DNA of 64,000 bases from positions 28,390,309-28,454,308 of the forward strand of contig OW203766.1 in the NCBI GenBank assembly GCA_934045905.1, written 5' to 3'. Positions within the stretch are counted from its first letter, which is position 1; each line of letters begins with the position of its first letter. Origin of the DNA: Leuctra nigra. Its lineage: Eukaryota > Arthropoda > Insecta > Plecoptera > Leuctridae. This document shows, in pieces, positions 1-10,744 of the stretch. The notes beneath the pieces were generated by a model, which saw only the letters and a list, made by a program, of their open reading frames with translations, was not told the DNA's origin and did no database searches. Both the position numbers and the translations under genes were made by a program.

Positions 1-743
1 TCCGTCGTGAGACTTAATTAAATACACATTTATGTCTTACTTGTACTTCATTTCCTTCTAATATTTATATGTTATGTGTTAAGCTTGTGGATATCTAGGT
101 AAGTGTAACTAGGTACTATCAGGTACTATTTTAGAGAAATTTAATACCCAATATCGATTCATCTAATAGCAAGTGTTTTCTTCAGCTGGATGTCGACAAG
201 ATAATTTAGAAAGATTCACTGATCAAAGGTAGGGATCGTTGAAAGGCAACCGAGATCTGCAATATTATACTTCCAATGGTTATCTCAAGCATCGAGGCAT
301 TTTTACAATTTAACTTCATAATTATTGTAGGGCTCCATTTCTTTACTATGCCACTGTTTGCACAGAAACTTCGTCAATGCACCTGCCAATTCTTCTCTCA
401 TACCTGTTGAACTTGAATATCATGCAAGATCAGCAGCATCTAGATCCATGAGTGGCAGCAGCCACGGAGATGAGATATGTAACTGTTGACAGGTTAAACT
501 TGTAACATTTATCAAACGCAGCTCGGTGAGCGATCGACCTCGAGGTAGCATCCATTTAGACACTCTATTGTTTAGAGGAATCCAGGGGAGTAAGGGATGG
601 GATCAAATAGGAGTTTGCATTTTTCATTTGATGAAACGCCAAATCAAAACGAAGTTGAACGGTTGGACGGTGTCTCTTTTGAATTTGTAAGCGCATTCAC
701 TTTTATGTCATTTCACATACACGACTATGTGAATGAGTATAAA
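1..743 (+). other. Intronic flank upstream of the FLVCR-like repeat array
   Basis: AT-rich sequence with no recognisable exon. It most likely belongs to the intron preceding the penultimate exon of the SLC49-like gene whose upstream exons lie off the left edge. The small open frame at 597-839 only becomes transporter-like once it runs into the repeat array, so I do not call it a gene. Confidence 0.5.
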
Positions 744-3700
744 GACTCCGAGATACTTGTCTACCTCACCGCTGCCGTCATGGACTTCCGCCCTTATCCC
801 TCTGAGGTTCGTACATCTCTACCACTCGTTTGCTTGTAGAGAGACCACCCTCGCCCTCTATATGTTCTCCCTGGTGGGGATGCTGGCGTTCACCTGGGTG
901 CTGGCCTGCGACTCCGAGATCCTCGTCTACCTCACCGCTGCCGTCATGGGCTTCTGCCCTTCTCCCTCTCAGTTCCACTCGTTTGCTTGTAGAGAGACCA
1001 CCCTCGCCCTCTACATGTTCTCCCTGGTGGGGATGCTGGCGTTCACCTGGGTGCTGGCCTGCGACTCCGAGATCCTCGTCTACCTCACCGCTGCCGTCAT
1101 GGGCTTCCGCCCTTCTCCCTCTCAGTTCCACTCGTTTGCTTGTAGAGAGACGACCCTCGCCCTCTACATGTTCTCCCTGGTGGGGATGCTGGCGTTCACC
1201 TGGGTGCTGGCCTGCGACTCCGAGATCCTCGTCTACCTCACCGCTGCCGTCATGGGCTTCTGCCCTTCTCCCTCTCAGTTCCACTCGTTTGCTTGTAGAG
1301 AGACGACCCTCGCCCTCTACATGTTCTCCCTGGTGGGGATGCTGGCGTTCACCTGGGTGCTGGCCTGCGACTCCGAGATCCTCGTCTACCTCACCGCTGC
1401 CGTCATGGGCTTCTGCCCTTCTCCCTCTCAGTTCCACTCGTTTGCTTGTAGAGAGACCACCCTCGCCCTCTACATGTTCTCCCTGGTGGGGATGCTGGCG
1501 TTCACCTGGGTGCTGGCCTGCGACTCCGAGGTCCTCGTCTACCTCACCGCTGCCGTTATGGGCTTCCGCCCTTCTCCCTCTCAGTTCCACTCGTTTGCTT
1601 GTAGAGAGACCACCCTCGCCCTCTACATGTTCTCCCTGGTGGGGATGCTGGCGTTCACCTGGGTGCTGGCCTGCGACTCCGAGGTCCTCGTCTACCTCAC
1701 CGCTGCCGTTATGGGCTTCCGCCCTTCTCCCTCTCAGTTCCACTCGTTTGCTTGTAGAGAGACGACCCTCGCCCTCTACATGTTCTCCCTGGTGGGGATG
1801 CTGGCGTTCACCTGGGTGCTGGCCTGCGACTCCGAGATCCTCGTCTACCTCACCGCTGCCGTCATGGGCTTCTGCCCTTCTCCCTCTCAGTTCCACTCGT
1901 TTGCTTGTAGAGAGACCACCCTCGCCCTCTACATGTTCTCCCTGGTGGGGATGCTGGCGTTCACCTGGGTGCTGGCCTGCGACTCCGAGGTCCTCGTCTA
2001 CCTCACCGCTGCCGTTATGGGCTTCCGCCCTTCTCCCTCTCAGTTCCACTCGTTTGCTTGTAGAGAGACCACCCTCGCCCTCTACATGTTCTCCCTGGTG
2101 GGGATGCTGGCGTTCACCTGGGTGCTGGCCTGCGACTCCGAGGTCCTCGTCTACCTCACCGCTGCCGTTATGGGCTTCCGCCCTTCTCCCTCTCAGTTCC
2201 ACTCGTTTGCTTGTAGAGAGACGACCCTCGCCCTCTACATGTTCTCCCTGGTGGGGATGCTGGCGTTCACCTGGGTGCTGGCCTGCGACTCCGAGATCCT
2301 CGTCTACCTCACCGCTGCCGTCATGGGCTTCTGCCCTTCTCCCTCTCAGTTCCACTCGTTTGCTTGTAGAGAGACCACCCTCGCCCTCTACATGTTCTCC
2401 CTGGTGGGGATGCTGGCGTTCACCTGGGTGCTGGCCTGCGACTCCGAGATCCTCGTCTACCTCACCGCTGCCGTCATGGGCTTCTGCCCTTCTCCCTCTC
2501 AGTTCCACTCGTTTGCTTGTAGAGAGACCACCCTCGCCCTCTACATGTTCTCCCTGGTGGGGATGCTGGCGTTCACCTGGGTGCTGGCCTGCGACTCCGA
2601 GATCCTCGTCTACCTCACCGCTGCCGTCATGGGCTTCTGCCCTTCTCCCTCTCAGTTCCACTCGTTTGCTTGTAGAGAGACGACCCTCGCCCTCTACATG
2701 TTCTCCCTGGTGGGGATGCTGGCGTTCACCTGGGTGCTGGCCTGCGACTCCGAGATCCTCGTCTACCTCACCGCTGCCGTCATGGGCTTCTGCCCTTCTC
2801 CCTCTCAGTTCCACTCGTTTGCTTGTAGAGAGACCACCCTCGCCCTCTACATGTTCTCCCTGGTGGGGATGCTGGCGTTCACCTGGGTGCTGGCCTGCGA
2901 CTCCGAGATCCTCGTCTACCTCACCGCTGCCGTCATGGGCTTCTGCCCTTCTCCCTCTCAGTTCCACTCGTTTGCTTGTAGAGAGACCACCCTCGCCCTC
3001 TACATGTTCTCCCTGGTGGGGATGCTGGCGTTCACCTGGGTGCTGGCCTGCGACTCCGAGATCCTCGTCTACCTCACCGCTGCCGTCATGGGCTTCCGCC
3101 CTTCTCCCTCTCAGTTCCACTCGTTTGCTTGTAGAGAGACGACCCTCGCCCTCTACATGTTCTCCCTGGTGGGGATGCTGGCGTTCACCTGGGTGCTGGC
3201 CTGCGACTCCGAGATCCTCGTCTACCTCACCGCTGCCGTCATGGGCTTCTGCCCTTCTCCCTCTCAGTTCCACTCGTTTGCTTGTAGAGAGACCACCCTC
3301 GCCCTCTACATGTTCTCCCTGGTGGGGATGCTGGCGTTCACCTGGGTGCTGGCCTGCGACTCCGAGATCCTCGTCTACCTCACCGCTGCCGTCATGGGCT
3401 TCTGCCCTTCTCCCTCTCAGTTCCACTCGTTTGCTTGTAGAGAGACCACCCTCGCCCTCTACATGTTCTCCCTGGTGGGGATGCTGGCGTTCACCTGGGT
3501 GCTGGCCTGCGACTCCGAGATCCTCGTCTACCTCACCGCTGCCGTCATGGGCTTCTGCCCTTCTCCCTCTCAGTTCCACTCGTTTGCTTGTAGAGAGACG
3601 ACCCTCGCCCTCTACATGTTCTCCCTGGTGGGGATGCTGGCGTTCACCTGGGTGCTGGCCTGCGACTCCGAGATCCTCGTCTACCTCACCGCTGCCGTCA

Positions 3701-4014
3701 TGGGCTTCTGCCCTTCTCCCTCTCAGTTCCACTCGTTTGCTTGTAGAGAGACCACCCTCGCCCTCTACATGTTCTCCCTGGTGGGGATGCTGGCGTTCAC
3801 CTGGGTGCTGGCCTGCGACTCCGAGATCCTCGTCTACCTCACCGCTGCCGTCATGGGCTTCTGCCCTTCTCCCTCTCAGTTCCACTCGTTTGCTTGTAGA
3901 GAGACGACCCTCGCCCTCTACATGTTCTCCCTGGTGGGGATGCTGGCGTTCACCTGGGTGCTGGCCTGCGACTCCGAGATCCTCGTCTACCTCACCGCTG
4001 CCGTCATGGGCTTC
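744..4014 (+). repeat. 153-bp tandem array of a 3' splice site plus exon start, 21 acceptor copies
   Basis: The acceptor tetramer of TTGCTTGTAG recurs from 837 to 3897 at exactly 153-bp spacing: 20 intervals with no indels, 21 copies. Each unit joins about 38 bp of intron end (a pyrimidine tract, a CTCTCAG and then TTGCTTGTAG) to about 115 bp of exon start. It breaks at exon codons GFC and restarts in intron sequence CCTTCTCCC. The last unit runs into the complete exon at 3900-4116. 153 is a multiple of three, so the array is open in the transporter frame and also in one other + frame and one - frame. Only about four base positions vary between units (ACC/ACG, ATC/GTC, GTC/GTT, TGC/CGC). The first unit is partial and more diverged. 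An assembly collapse or expansion cannot be excluded from sequence alone. Confidence 0.95.
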
Positions 4015-4116
4015 TGCATGGGAGGATACGTCCCCGTCGGCTTCGAGCTCGCGATGGAGCTCACATATCCAGAACCAGAAGGAACGTCGACGGGCATCGT
4101 CATGTTCTTCTGTCAG
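3900..4116 (+). CDS. FLVCR-like MFS transporter (SLC49 family), penultimate exon
   Basis: This exon encodes the last third of a major-facilitator transporter. It begins ETTLALYMFSLVGMLAF (TM helix), then a second hydrophobic stretch ending GFCMGGYVPVGFELAMELTYP and the segment PEGTSTG. G-Y-x-P-V-G-F-E-x-x-x-E-L-T-Y-P-E followed by EGTS is the recognisable signature before the last helices of FLVCR1/FLVCR2. Family members export heme or import choline and ethanolamine across the plasma or organelle membrane; the insect substrate cannot be told from sequence. The exon starts after TTGCTTGTAG in phase 2 and ends CAG before gtaggc, so it joins the last exon in phase 0. Its first 115 bp form the repeating part of the upstream array. 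Upstream exons lie outside the window. Confidence 0.85.
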
Positions 4117-4185
4117 GTAGGCGGTTGAGATCTCCGAGTCGAATGGAATGAATTGCCAATAGCTGATTGTTGTATTCGCTTGCAG

Positions 4186-4350
4186 ATCATCTCGTTCTCC
4201 TTCCTGCTGTTGTACAGCCGACTGTTTGGAGAGATCGGCGATGTGTGGTCCAATATGGCGCTGTGTGGCACTCTCCTGGTCGGCGCGGTGATGACGGCGT
4301 TGATTCCTTCACACATGAGGCGTCAAGCAGCCACGAAGACCAAGACATAA
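4186..4350 (+). CDS. FLVCR-like MFS transporter (SLC49 family), last exon
   Basis: After a 69-bp intron (gtaggc...ttgcag) the frame continues with IISFSFLLLYSRLFGEIGD, a TM helix and loop. A final helix follows, MALCGTLLVGAVMTALI, then a short basic tail (HMRRQ...TKTKT) before TAA at 4348-4350. Placement, length and the RRQ-containing cytoplasmic tail match the C-terminus of FLVCR proteins. A possible ATTAAA poly(A) signal lies near 4429, but no strong AATAAA is close. Confidence 0.85.
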   Translation: MISFSFLLLYSRLFGEIGDVWSNMALCGTLLVGAVMTALIPSHMRRQAATKTKT

Positions 4351-5602
4351 GACACTCGAGCAGATACTTCACGGTCATTATTCAAACAGACGTACGGGGT
4401 CTAATTCAACTAATATAGCTAAAACAATATTAAATCAGAGTGATCACATTTTTTTATTGATTTAAACATGAATTGTTATCGATTGTTGTCATATTCCATC
4501 TGCCAATAATATCCATCTTGTCGTATCATCTCTCAGCTGCTTCCTTGGCGGCTACCCTAATACAGAGCTGTACATTTTTGTCATTCTTAATTTTCTTTCA
4601 GTGGATGCCAATTCATGTTCTTTACAAATTTGTTACACTCGTATATTTACACTGCGTTACGTCATCCTGCATCAAATACTTTTGAATGTCCCTCAAGTCG
4701 TGCAATATTGGAGGAATTTATTAGGCGCATGGGCAATAGGAACTTTTTCAATATAACGCCCGTATAAATAGTCATTATTTTTATCGCTGATATTTCTTTT
4801 AGAGGTAAATAATTTTTACAGTTCACCCTGTAGAAATTAATTTAATTTAATTTTACTTAATTAGATCGTTTTAGATGAAGACGCCTGGAGTCGTCAGATG
4901 TCAGACTGACAACCACCAGAAGGACGTCTCAGACTTTTAGACTTTTAGACGAAAATTAAGATATTTTGTGGCGAAATATTTTGTGTTGCTCAGTAATTTA
5001 ACAACTCGAAAGAAGCGGATGGTAGGAAGTCAATATAGTAGACTCTGTTCAAAGCATTCACCAAATATACACCAAATAAAGCACATGCTATGTATTCGAA
5101 CTTTATATTTATAGTTTACTCTGTTTGTTATTTCATATCATTACTCTCAGAAACGCAATTGCAATGCCAAATAGAAACTTACGTATGAGTTATTTGAAGT
5201 TTTTCCAAAAAGCTTGTCTGAGTTTGTTTGATCATGGTTTGCGTTAACAAAACTAATGATGTTACGTGAATTTCACAATTTTATCACAAATATTGTCCAG
5301 AAGTGAGTTCTGAAATTAAAACGTCAGTGCTGGGAAGTTCTTTTAAATCTGGCTTTTAAAAGTTCAGTGCATAAATAGAATAAGGCACTTTTTACACAAA
5401 GTCACGTTCTGGTTTTCAGAAATTGGTACGTAAAATCAAGTTTCATTAAATGCATCCTAGGTCCATTTACATTTTCGGGGAACAAAAAATTTGGTCCAAA
5501 TAGATACATGCTTTTAAAAATGAAGATACGTTGTGTATAGGGGAGAAAGAAGTATAAGAGTCGACTATAGGCTTTAAAATTTCAATTCTTCAATTCAATT
5601 CT

Positions 5603-5995
5603 TCAATTCAATTCTTCAATTGACAATGAATTTGAAGTTGACATTGACGTTGACATCATCTCATCAACACACGCACGAACTTTCAGGTAAAAATTCTTCG
5701 CTGTCAATAAATGTTTAAACGTTGAAGTTCCAAACACCAAATAGTGAAAGCTTTCACTCAAAAACTTCTTCAAAAGTGAGGGAACACTTTCTTTAAAAGT
5801 TCTTTCCCAATTCTGGCAAACGGCAATATCATACAGGTACATCTCTTTGAAAGATAGGTTCCATCCAGGATAGATCCCCATGTCTTCTTCTAACATATGG
5901 AATATTTGAGTCTTCCGGACCACTTTCCTCGCACTCTGTGATATTGCATCTTCATTCAATTTCCTCGCAACACGACGAGTCAATGCAAGAATCAT
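5603..5995 (-). CDS. Unrecognised 130-aa ORF, possibly a real or decayed gene
   Basis: The longest open frame in this intergenic stretch that does not come from a repeat array. The product is soluble, with a basic N-terminus (RRVARKLNED), a middle with protein-like composition (several Trp, Tyr and Phe) and a Ser/Thr-rich end. I recognise no family, signal peptide or membrane segment. The 3' end runs into an imperfect repeat of TTCAATTC at about 5580-5622 on the + strand. It may be a terminal exon of an unknown gene, a transposon remnant or chance. Confidence 0.2.
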   Translation of the reverse strand: MILALTRRVARKLNEDAISQSARKVVRKTQIFHMLEEDMGIYPGWNLSFKEMYLYDIAVCQNWERTFKESVPSLLKKFLSESFHYLVFGTSTFKHLLTAKNFYLKVRACVDEMMSTSMSTSNSLSIEELN

Positions 5996-8149
5996 GAAGT
6001 TCGATTACATGTCCGTGTAATTTGATTGATTCCTAATCGAATCGTCCAATAACACTCTATTCTACAGTCAATGGCACTCAGCGAAGGGCTCACAAACAAC
6101 CTGTTCAGTATTTATTCAGGTGGCTCGATCTGATAGGACTTGACTGGATGGACCAATCAAGAGGCGTAGAGGACACTAAAACATCTACGCGGGAGTGCAA
6201 TTATCATACATAGAACCGAGCGATCTTTTCAAACTCAAATTATATTCTGTTTATTAATACATTTGAAAAAATTATTATGTAAGTTACTTATGTTGAAAGA
6301 TTCAATATTTCTATAGAAGAACATGATTATATAATATCCAAGTACATTTGTACCTACATCTTTTTGACATGTGTGCGGAATATACTCCGATTATGCAAAA
6401 GGAAATTTTAATCAAACGAAAAGAAACACTATAACTTAGCTTTATATTGGATATTCGTTCGAGAGTAAAGTAGAAACGTAGAAACACACTTTCGCTCCCA
6501 GATGCCGCCTTGCATAAGGAAAATGCTGTTCAGCACAGTCAGAATACAACAGATTAATCGATTTTGAATAGAATATGATCGCTTTTTGTATTTGATATCT
6601 GCAACTATGTTTTCTTCATGTTCAAAATACGTACCTGATTGCACAGTTTTATGAATTTCGTATTAAATCGAAGCGAAAGTCTCACTTCGACTATTTTCAT
6701 CAGTCACAGATGGAGCTAAGAATTAATCAGAGTAATTATTTACTGCCTTTTGTAAAATGTGTAAATTAGTCGTTAGTTATTCATTGTGCATACATAATTT
6801 TTCCGTATTTTCAACAGCCAATTTTTGTCAAAAGAGAAAAAGCTTTGAGTTTTCATTTTAACAAATCTATTCCAAATCTAATTACCTATTTTTTACCTCT
6901 GAACCGAATCTATTTTATTTTTTTATACTAACTATTCGCGATATTTGCAGTCTTTTTAGAATGTAATTTATATCTGACATCGTAATACTTGCCCTCTTGC
7001 AATTTATGGAAGAGGTGGAGAGATTTACTGAATCACAGTGGTTTTATTTTATGAATTTGAATTTGGGATAAGGCGTTGAAGAGTATGAAGTAAAGTTTAA
7101 GAGGCAGGTGGGTTCTGTCAAAAATGGTCACATGAAATATTCAATCTGGACTAATATAATAACCTAACACACATATTCATTTTGAATAGTTATATTATGG
7201 TTAGTTAGATTAAATGTTAGTTAAATTATTTTGGGCTGACACTGACAACAAGTAATCAAGGTGCATGCATATTTTATTAAATTATAAACCATTTAAAAAT
7301 AAGTTTTTAAAATGTCATAACTTTTAGGTTTTTAACCGAATTTGCTAACAATTGGGCATTATAATAATGTATTTATTTAAATGACCATGCAAAATTTCAT
7401 CTTGACCGGATAAATAAATAATTTTTACTTGTCAACCAATCAGTTAACTTTTTTTCATCAAAACTATTCAGGTCTATGTTAGAATAAAACTTGAGTTGGT
7501 TGGTCGGGACCTAGGTGGTGGCGGCAAAAATAATAATACAAATCTTTTACAGAAAGTTGCATAATAAATAGTACAATAGTAACTCTCACTTCCACTGATA
7601 ACTCGTAACATATTCGTGCATGTTGTACATGCTCGCTTAACTCTGTCATGAATTTGGATGATGTAGGAACTTTTTAGGAAGTCGGACTGAGTTTGTTTTG
7701 AGACATTATTCCGCCACTCCAAATCTGATAACACTAGCAGCGTTAAAGGGCGTAGCAAACTTCATTAATTAGTCTAAAAAGTCTAACTTTATCCGGAATT
7801 ATTTACTGTCCATCTTCTTTGACTTGTAAATGAGATTTTCTTTGTGTTTCTATTATTTTTTACTCTTTTCCTTCTTGTTAGAAACTTCGTTACTCGAAAA
7901 TAACTATTGAATGATTAATTTTTCGTAAACTTTTTATTCGGAGAGTGGAAAAAATTGTTAATCAGCCAGTTTTATGCAGTTTATTCTTCTTACGAATTTA
8001 AATAAAAGTATAAACTTTGTAATTAGTGTTGAAAGTTGTTGACCTGAATAGATTAATAGATTAATTTCACAAATGTAATTACCTGAATTATCAGTTCTCA
8101 ATACCTATTTATCTTGAAATTATTTCATGAATTTCATGAAGTAATATGA

Positions 8150-8480
8150 GGAAAACGCTCTGTGTAAAGCTTCGAAAAGCGAGGCATCGTATTACACGTG
8201 AATGCATGGCGCAATATTCTGCTCTATAGACCTTGAACTAATGCGTCTAAGGAGCAGCGATAAAATATTTGACATTTATTTCAATAAAATTGAAAAATAT
8301 TTCAAAACAAGCATAAAAAGAGGGTAAAATATTATTAACTTTTAAATTTATTTTCAGATTTCTATGAAATAGCCAAAAAATCGTTAAATATTTGTCTTGG
8401 TGACCATGCAAGACTTTAACAGGTCAAATGGTTCCATTTTTAATTTTCAATCAATCCCAGGATCTAGTCAAAAACTGCCA
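8150..8480 (+). repeat. Dispersed repeat family copy (GGAAAACGCTCTGTGTAA type)
   Basis: Begins GAGGAAAACGCTCTGTG and continues through GCATGGCGCAATATTC to a stretch containing ACCATGCAAGAC and AGGTCAAATGGTTCCATTTT. The same order of segments recurs at 30862-31470, and the head alone at 13203-13290 (reverse), 30046, 54212, 55908 and 56950. It is probably an old transposable element of unknown class. Confidence 0.55.
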
Positions 8481-8803
8481 TAAGAAGGAAACATAAGAGT
8501 ACAGTGGTGACGTTATCGCTACGCCAACGTGAAAATAAATTTCCGACAATTTGCTTGATATTATATCGCAAATATTGAACTGTCTTAATATGTTTTATAG
8601 ATGATATGAGTACCTACCTACCTATTGTTAGTTTTGAAAGGTTCAATAAGAATTTTTCGTAAAACCTTACTTATGAGTCAGTCTTTGTATTCAATAAAGT
8701 TGTTATATATATATCGAAAGCAGTGAAGTATCTTTGTCAACTGTACGTCTCTCGGTGGACTCGCAACTATTGGAACGAAATAACAAAAGTACAAGTAGGT
8801 ACA

Positions 8804-10085
8804 ATCCCAGAAAAAAACACTCCGTGTAAAAAAGGCAGCCAAGTCTCTTTACTTTAAAAAAATTCAACACCGAAAAGGAGTGATATCAAAAAAGGAGCCA
8901 AGTCAATGACATTTCCAAATATTTAATCGTATCTTTGAAATAAAAGTATAAACACCGAGAAATACTTTACAAAAGGACTTGGCGCATCGTTTTTTTAAAG
9001 ACATCATTCTATCCTAAAAGTGGAAAGAAATTTACAAGTAGGTACATTTTCCTCTTTCTATTAGAGCCAGAATCTATGAATCAAGCTACTTTTAGTAATG
9101 ACTATTTTATAGTTTTGTCAATGGCGATAGAAGCATGATTTTATGCTGTAATATATAAGTAATATAAGGGTGAAAGAATTACATAACAATTGGAAGTGGT
9201 GAGAATGTAGGTTTCTTTGGAAAACTTCCATGGAGTCAGGAGTCAGGATCCTCATCAGTGTGTTGTGTCTAATGTCCGCCCGTCCGATCGGGTAGCTCAG
9301 TTGGTAGAGCTCTCGCCCGGCAAGTGAGAGGTCCCAAGTTCGTGCCCCGGTTCGGTCGGATATTTTTCACAACACACATCCCTTCATATCAATTGGAAGT
9401 GGGCTCATACATATTCTTGCAGTACTGTTAATATGGCGATATTAGACTGGTATCTTTTCATAATTTGATCTTGACTGAAGGAAATCATGAAACGTTGTCA
9501 AATAATTACTAACTAATGGAACACAATTATATATTTTTGAAGTGTCAAGTGTATAAAGTTAAATTTTTTAATAGAAATTCAATATGACTGTCTTCTTTGT
9601 GAAATGTATTTTTATAAAATGTGTATTAATAGAAATTGTTACATGATGAGAAGGTATAACGCATGAGACTTAATTATATTCACCACGAAACAATATTACG
9701 AAGATTACTATTGTGTATATTTATAGAAAGCATAGACAACAAGTTTCATAGCGTATATATTCATATAGAAAATATTTTACAGAAGGTATGTATAATATGT
9801 ACCTAATTGAAAGATGTTTCCCTATTATTCTAAACATTCAAAATGACGGTTGTATATAAATGGCACATGCTTATGAATAGAAAAATGTCTTTAAAAAAAC
9901 GATGCGCCAAGTCCTTTTGTAAAGTATTTCTCGGTGTTTATACTTTTATTTCAAAGATACGATTAAATATTTGGAAATGTCATTGACTTGGCTCCTTTTT
10001 TGATATCACTCCTTTTCGGTGTTGAATTTTTTTAAAGTAAAGAGACTTGGCTGCCTTTTTTACACGGAGTGTTTTTTTCTGGGAT
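8804..10085. mobile_element. 1.28-kb non-autonomous element with identical 201-bp terminal inverted repeats
   Basis: The arm at 8804-9004 (starting ATCCCAGAAAAAAACACTCC) is reproduced as an exact reverse complement at 9885-10085; by eye I see no mismatch over 201 bp. The arms carry GCCAAGTC-type motifs three times. The interior has no transposase ORF and contains a tRNA-like SINE fragment at about 9285-9361. No long target-site duplication is evident; an AT dinucleotide at both ends may be either part of the inverted repeat or a 2-bp duplication. Arm identity implies recent insertion or gene conversion. The superfamily is not assigned. Confidence 0.85.
9285..9361 (+). repeat. tRNA-Ala-like SINE head inside the long-TIR element
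   Basis: GGGTAGCTCAGTTGGTAGAG is a good polymerase III A box and GGTTCGGTCGGA lies at the acceptor end. The anticodon stem-loop would present GGC (Ala), but base 33 is C instead of U and the T arm pairs poorly. This is a SINE or pseudo-tRNA rather than a working tRNA gene. Related sequence occurs, in opposite orientations, at 44378-44695. Confidence 0.6.
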
Positions 10086-10744
10086 ATCACTTCTTTTGTT
10101 AGTTTATTCATACAGCTTGTAGCACAGCTTGTGTCCGTGCAAGAACTTATTTCTTTAAAAAAATACGCCTATGCCGATTTGGATACTTAGAAAAGTTGCG
10201 TTTGGTATATAAGATTAAAATAATTATCCAAGAAGAATAGCTTTAAGTTTCGTTACAATAGGGCACTAGCCAAACTATCTCCCGCTAGGGTGCTGCCATC
10301 GGTTTTGTGACAAGTGTGAAGTAAGCTGTTCGTGCCACTCAGAATTAAAACTCGCGAAACTTTATTTTGACATGCGTAAGAAGATGTACTCACTGTTTAG
10401 ATACATAAATTTTTTACTCTAGTATAATTAAATGTGTAAAAATAAGAAGATAGTGCAATATCTAAAGCAAATTCTATTTCAATCTGAAGCGACACCCTCT
10501 CAATTGTTTTAATTGGAAGTTACAAAATTCCATTAAGCAGTGAGTCATTTCAAGAGAGCACTGGAAACAAAAATAATTCTGTGATCTGTCATTATATGAT
10601 CAAAATATCATTATTACACTATCATTTCTAATAATTATCCACTATTTCTTTAAATAACAAAATATCAACATTAATTCTTATAATATAACATAAAAATACG
10701 GACTGTGGGGTAAGAAATGCGTTGATTTGAAAAGCACAGCCTCG
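10086..10744. other. AT-rich intergenic DNA
   Basis: No ORF, tRNA or clear repeat was recognised here. It separates the long-TIR element from the 118-bp tandem repeat. Confidence 0.4.

Larger units (their letters stand above)
4351..8803. other. AT-rich intergenic DNA
   Basis: 3' flank of the transporter gene followed by AT-rich DNA without recognisable conserved exons. A possible - strand ORF at 5603-5995 and a dispersed-repeat copy near 8150-8480 are listed separately. Nothing else stands out. Confidence 0.5.

Noticed and set aside
830..4120. Second + frame (1096 aa) and - frame (1035 aa) open across the 153-bp array
   Set aside because: The unit is a multiple of three without stops in those frames, so they stay open automatically. 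Neither continues into a recognisable domain; only the frame joining ETTLALYMF to GYVPVGFE is transporter-like.
9285..9361. A functional tRNA-Ala gene
   Set aside because: C at position 33, weak T-arm pairing and several similar decayed copies point to a SINE head.
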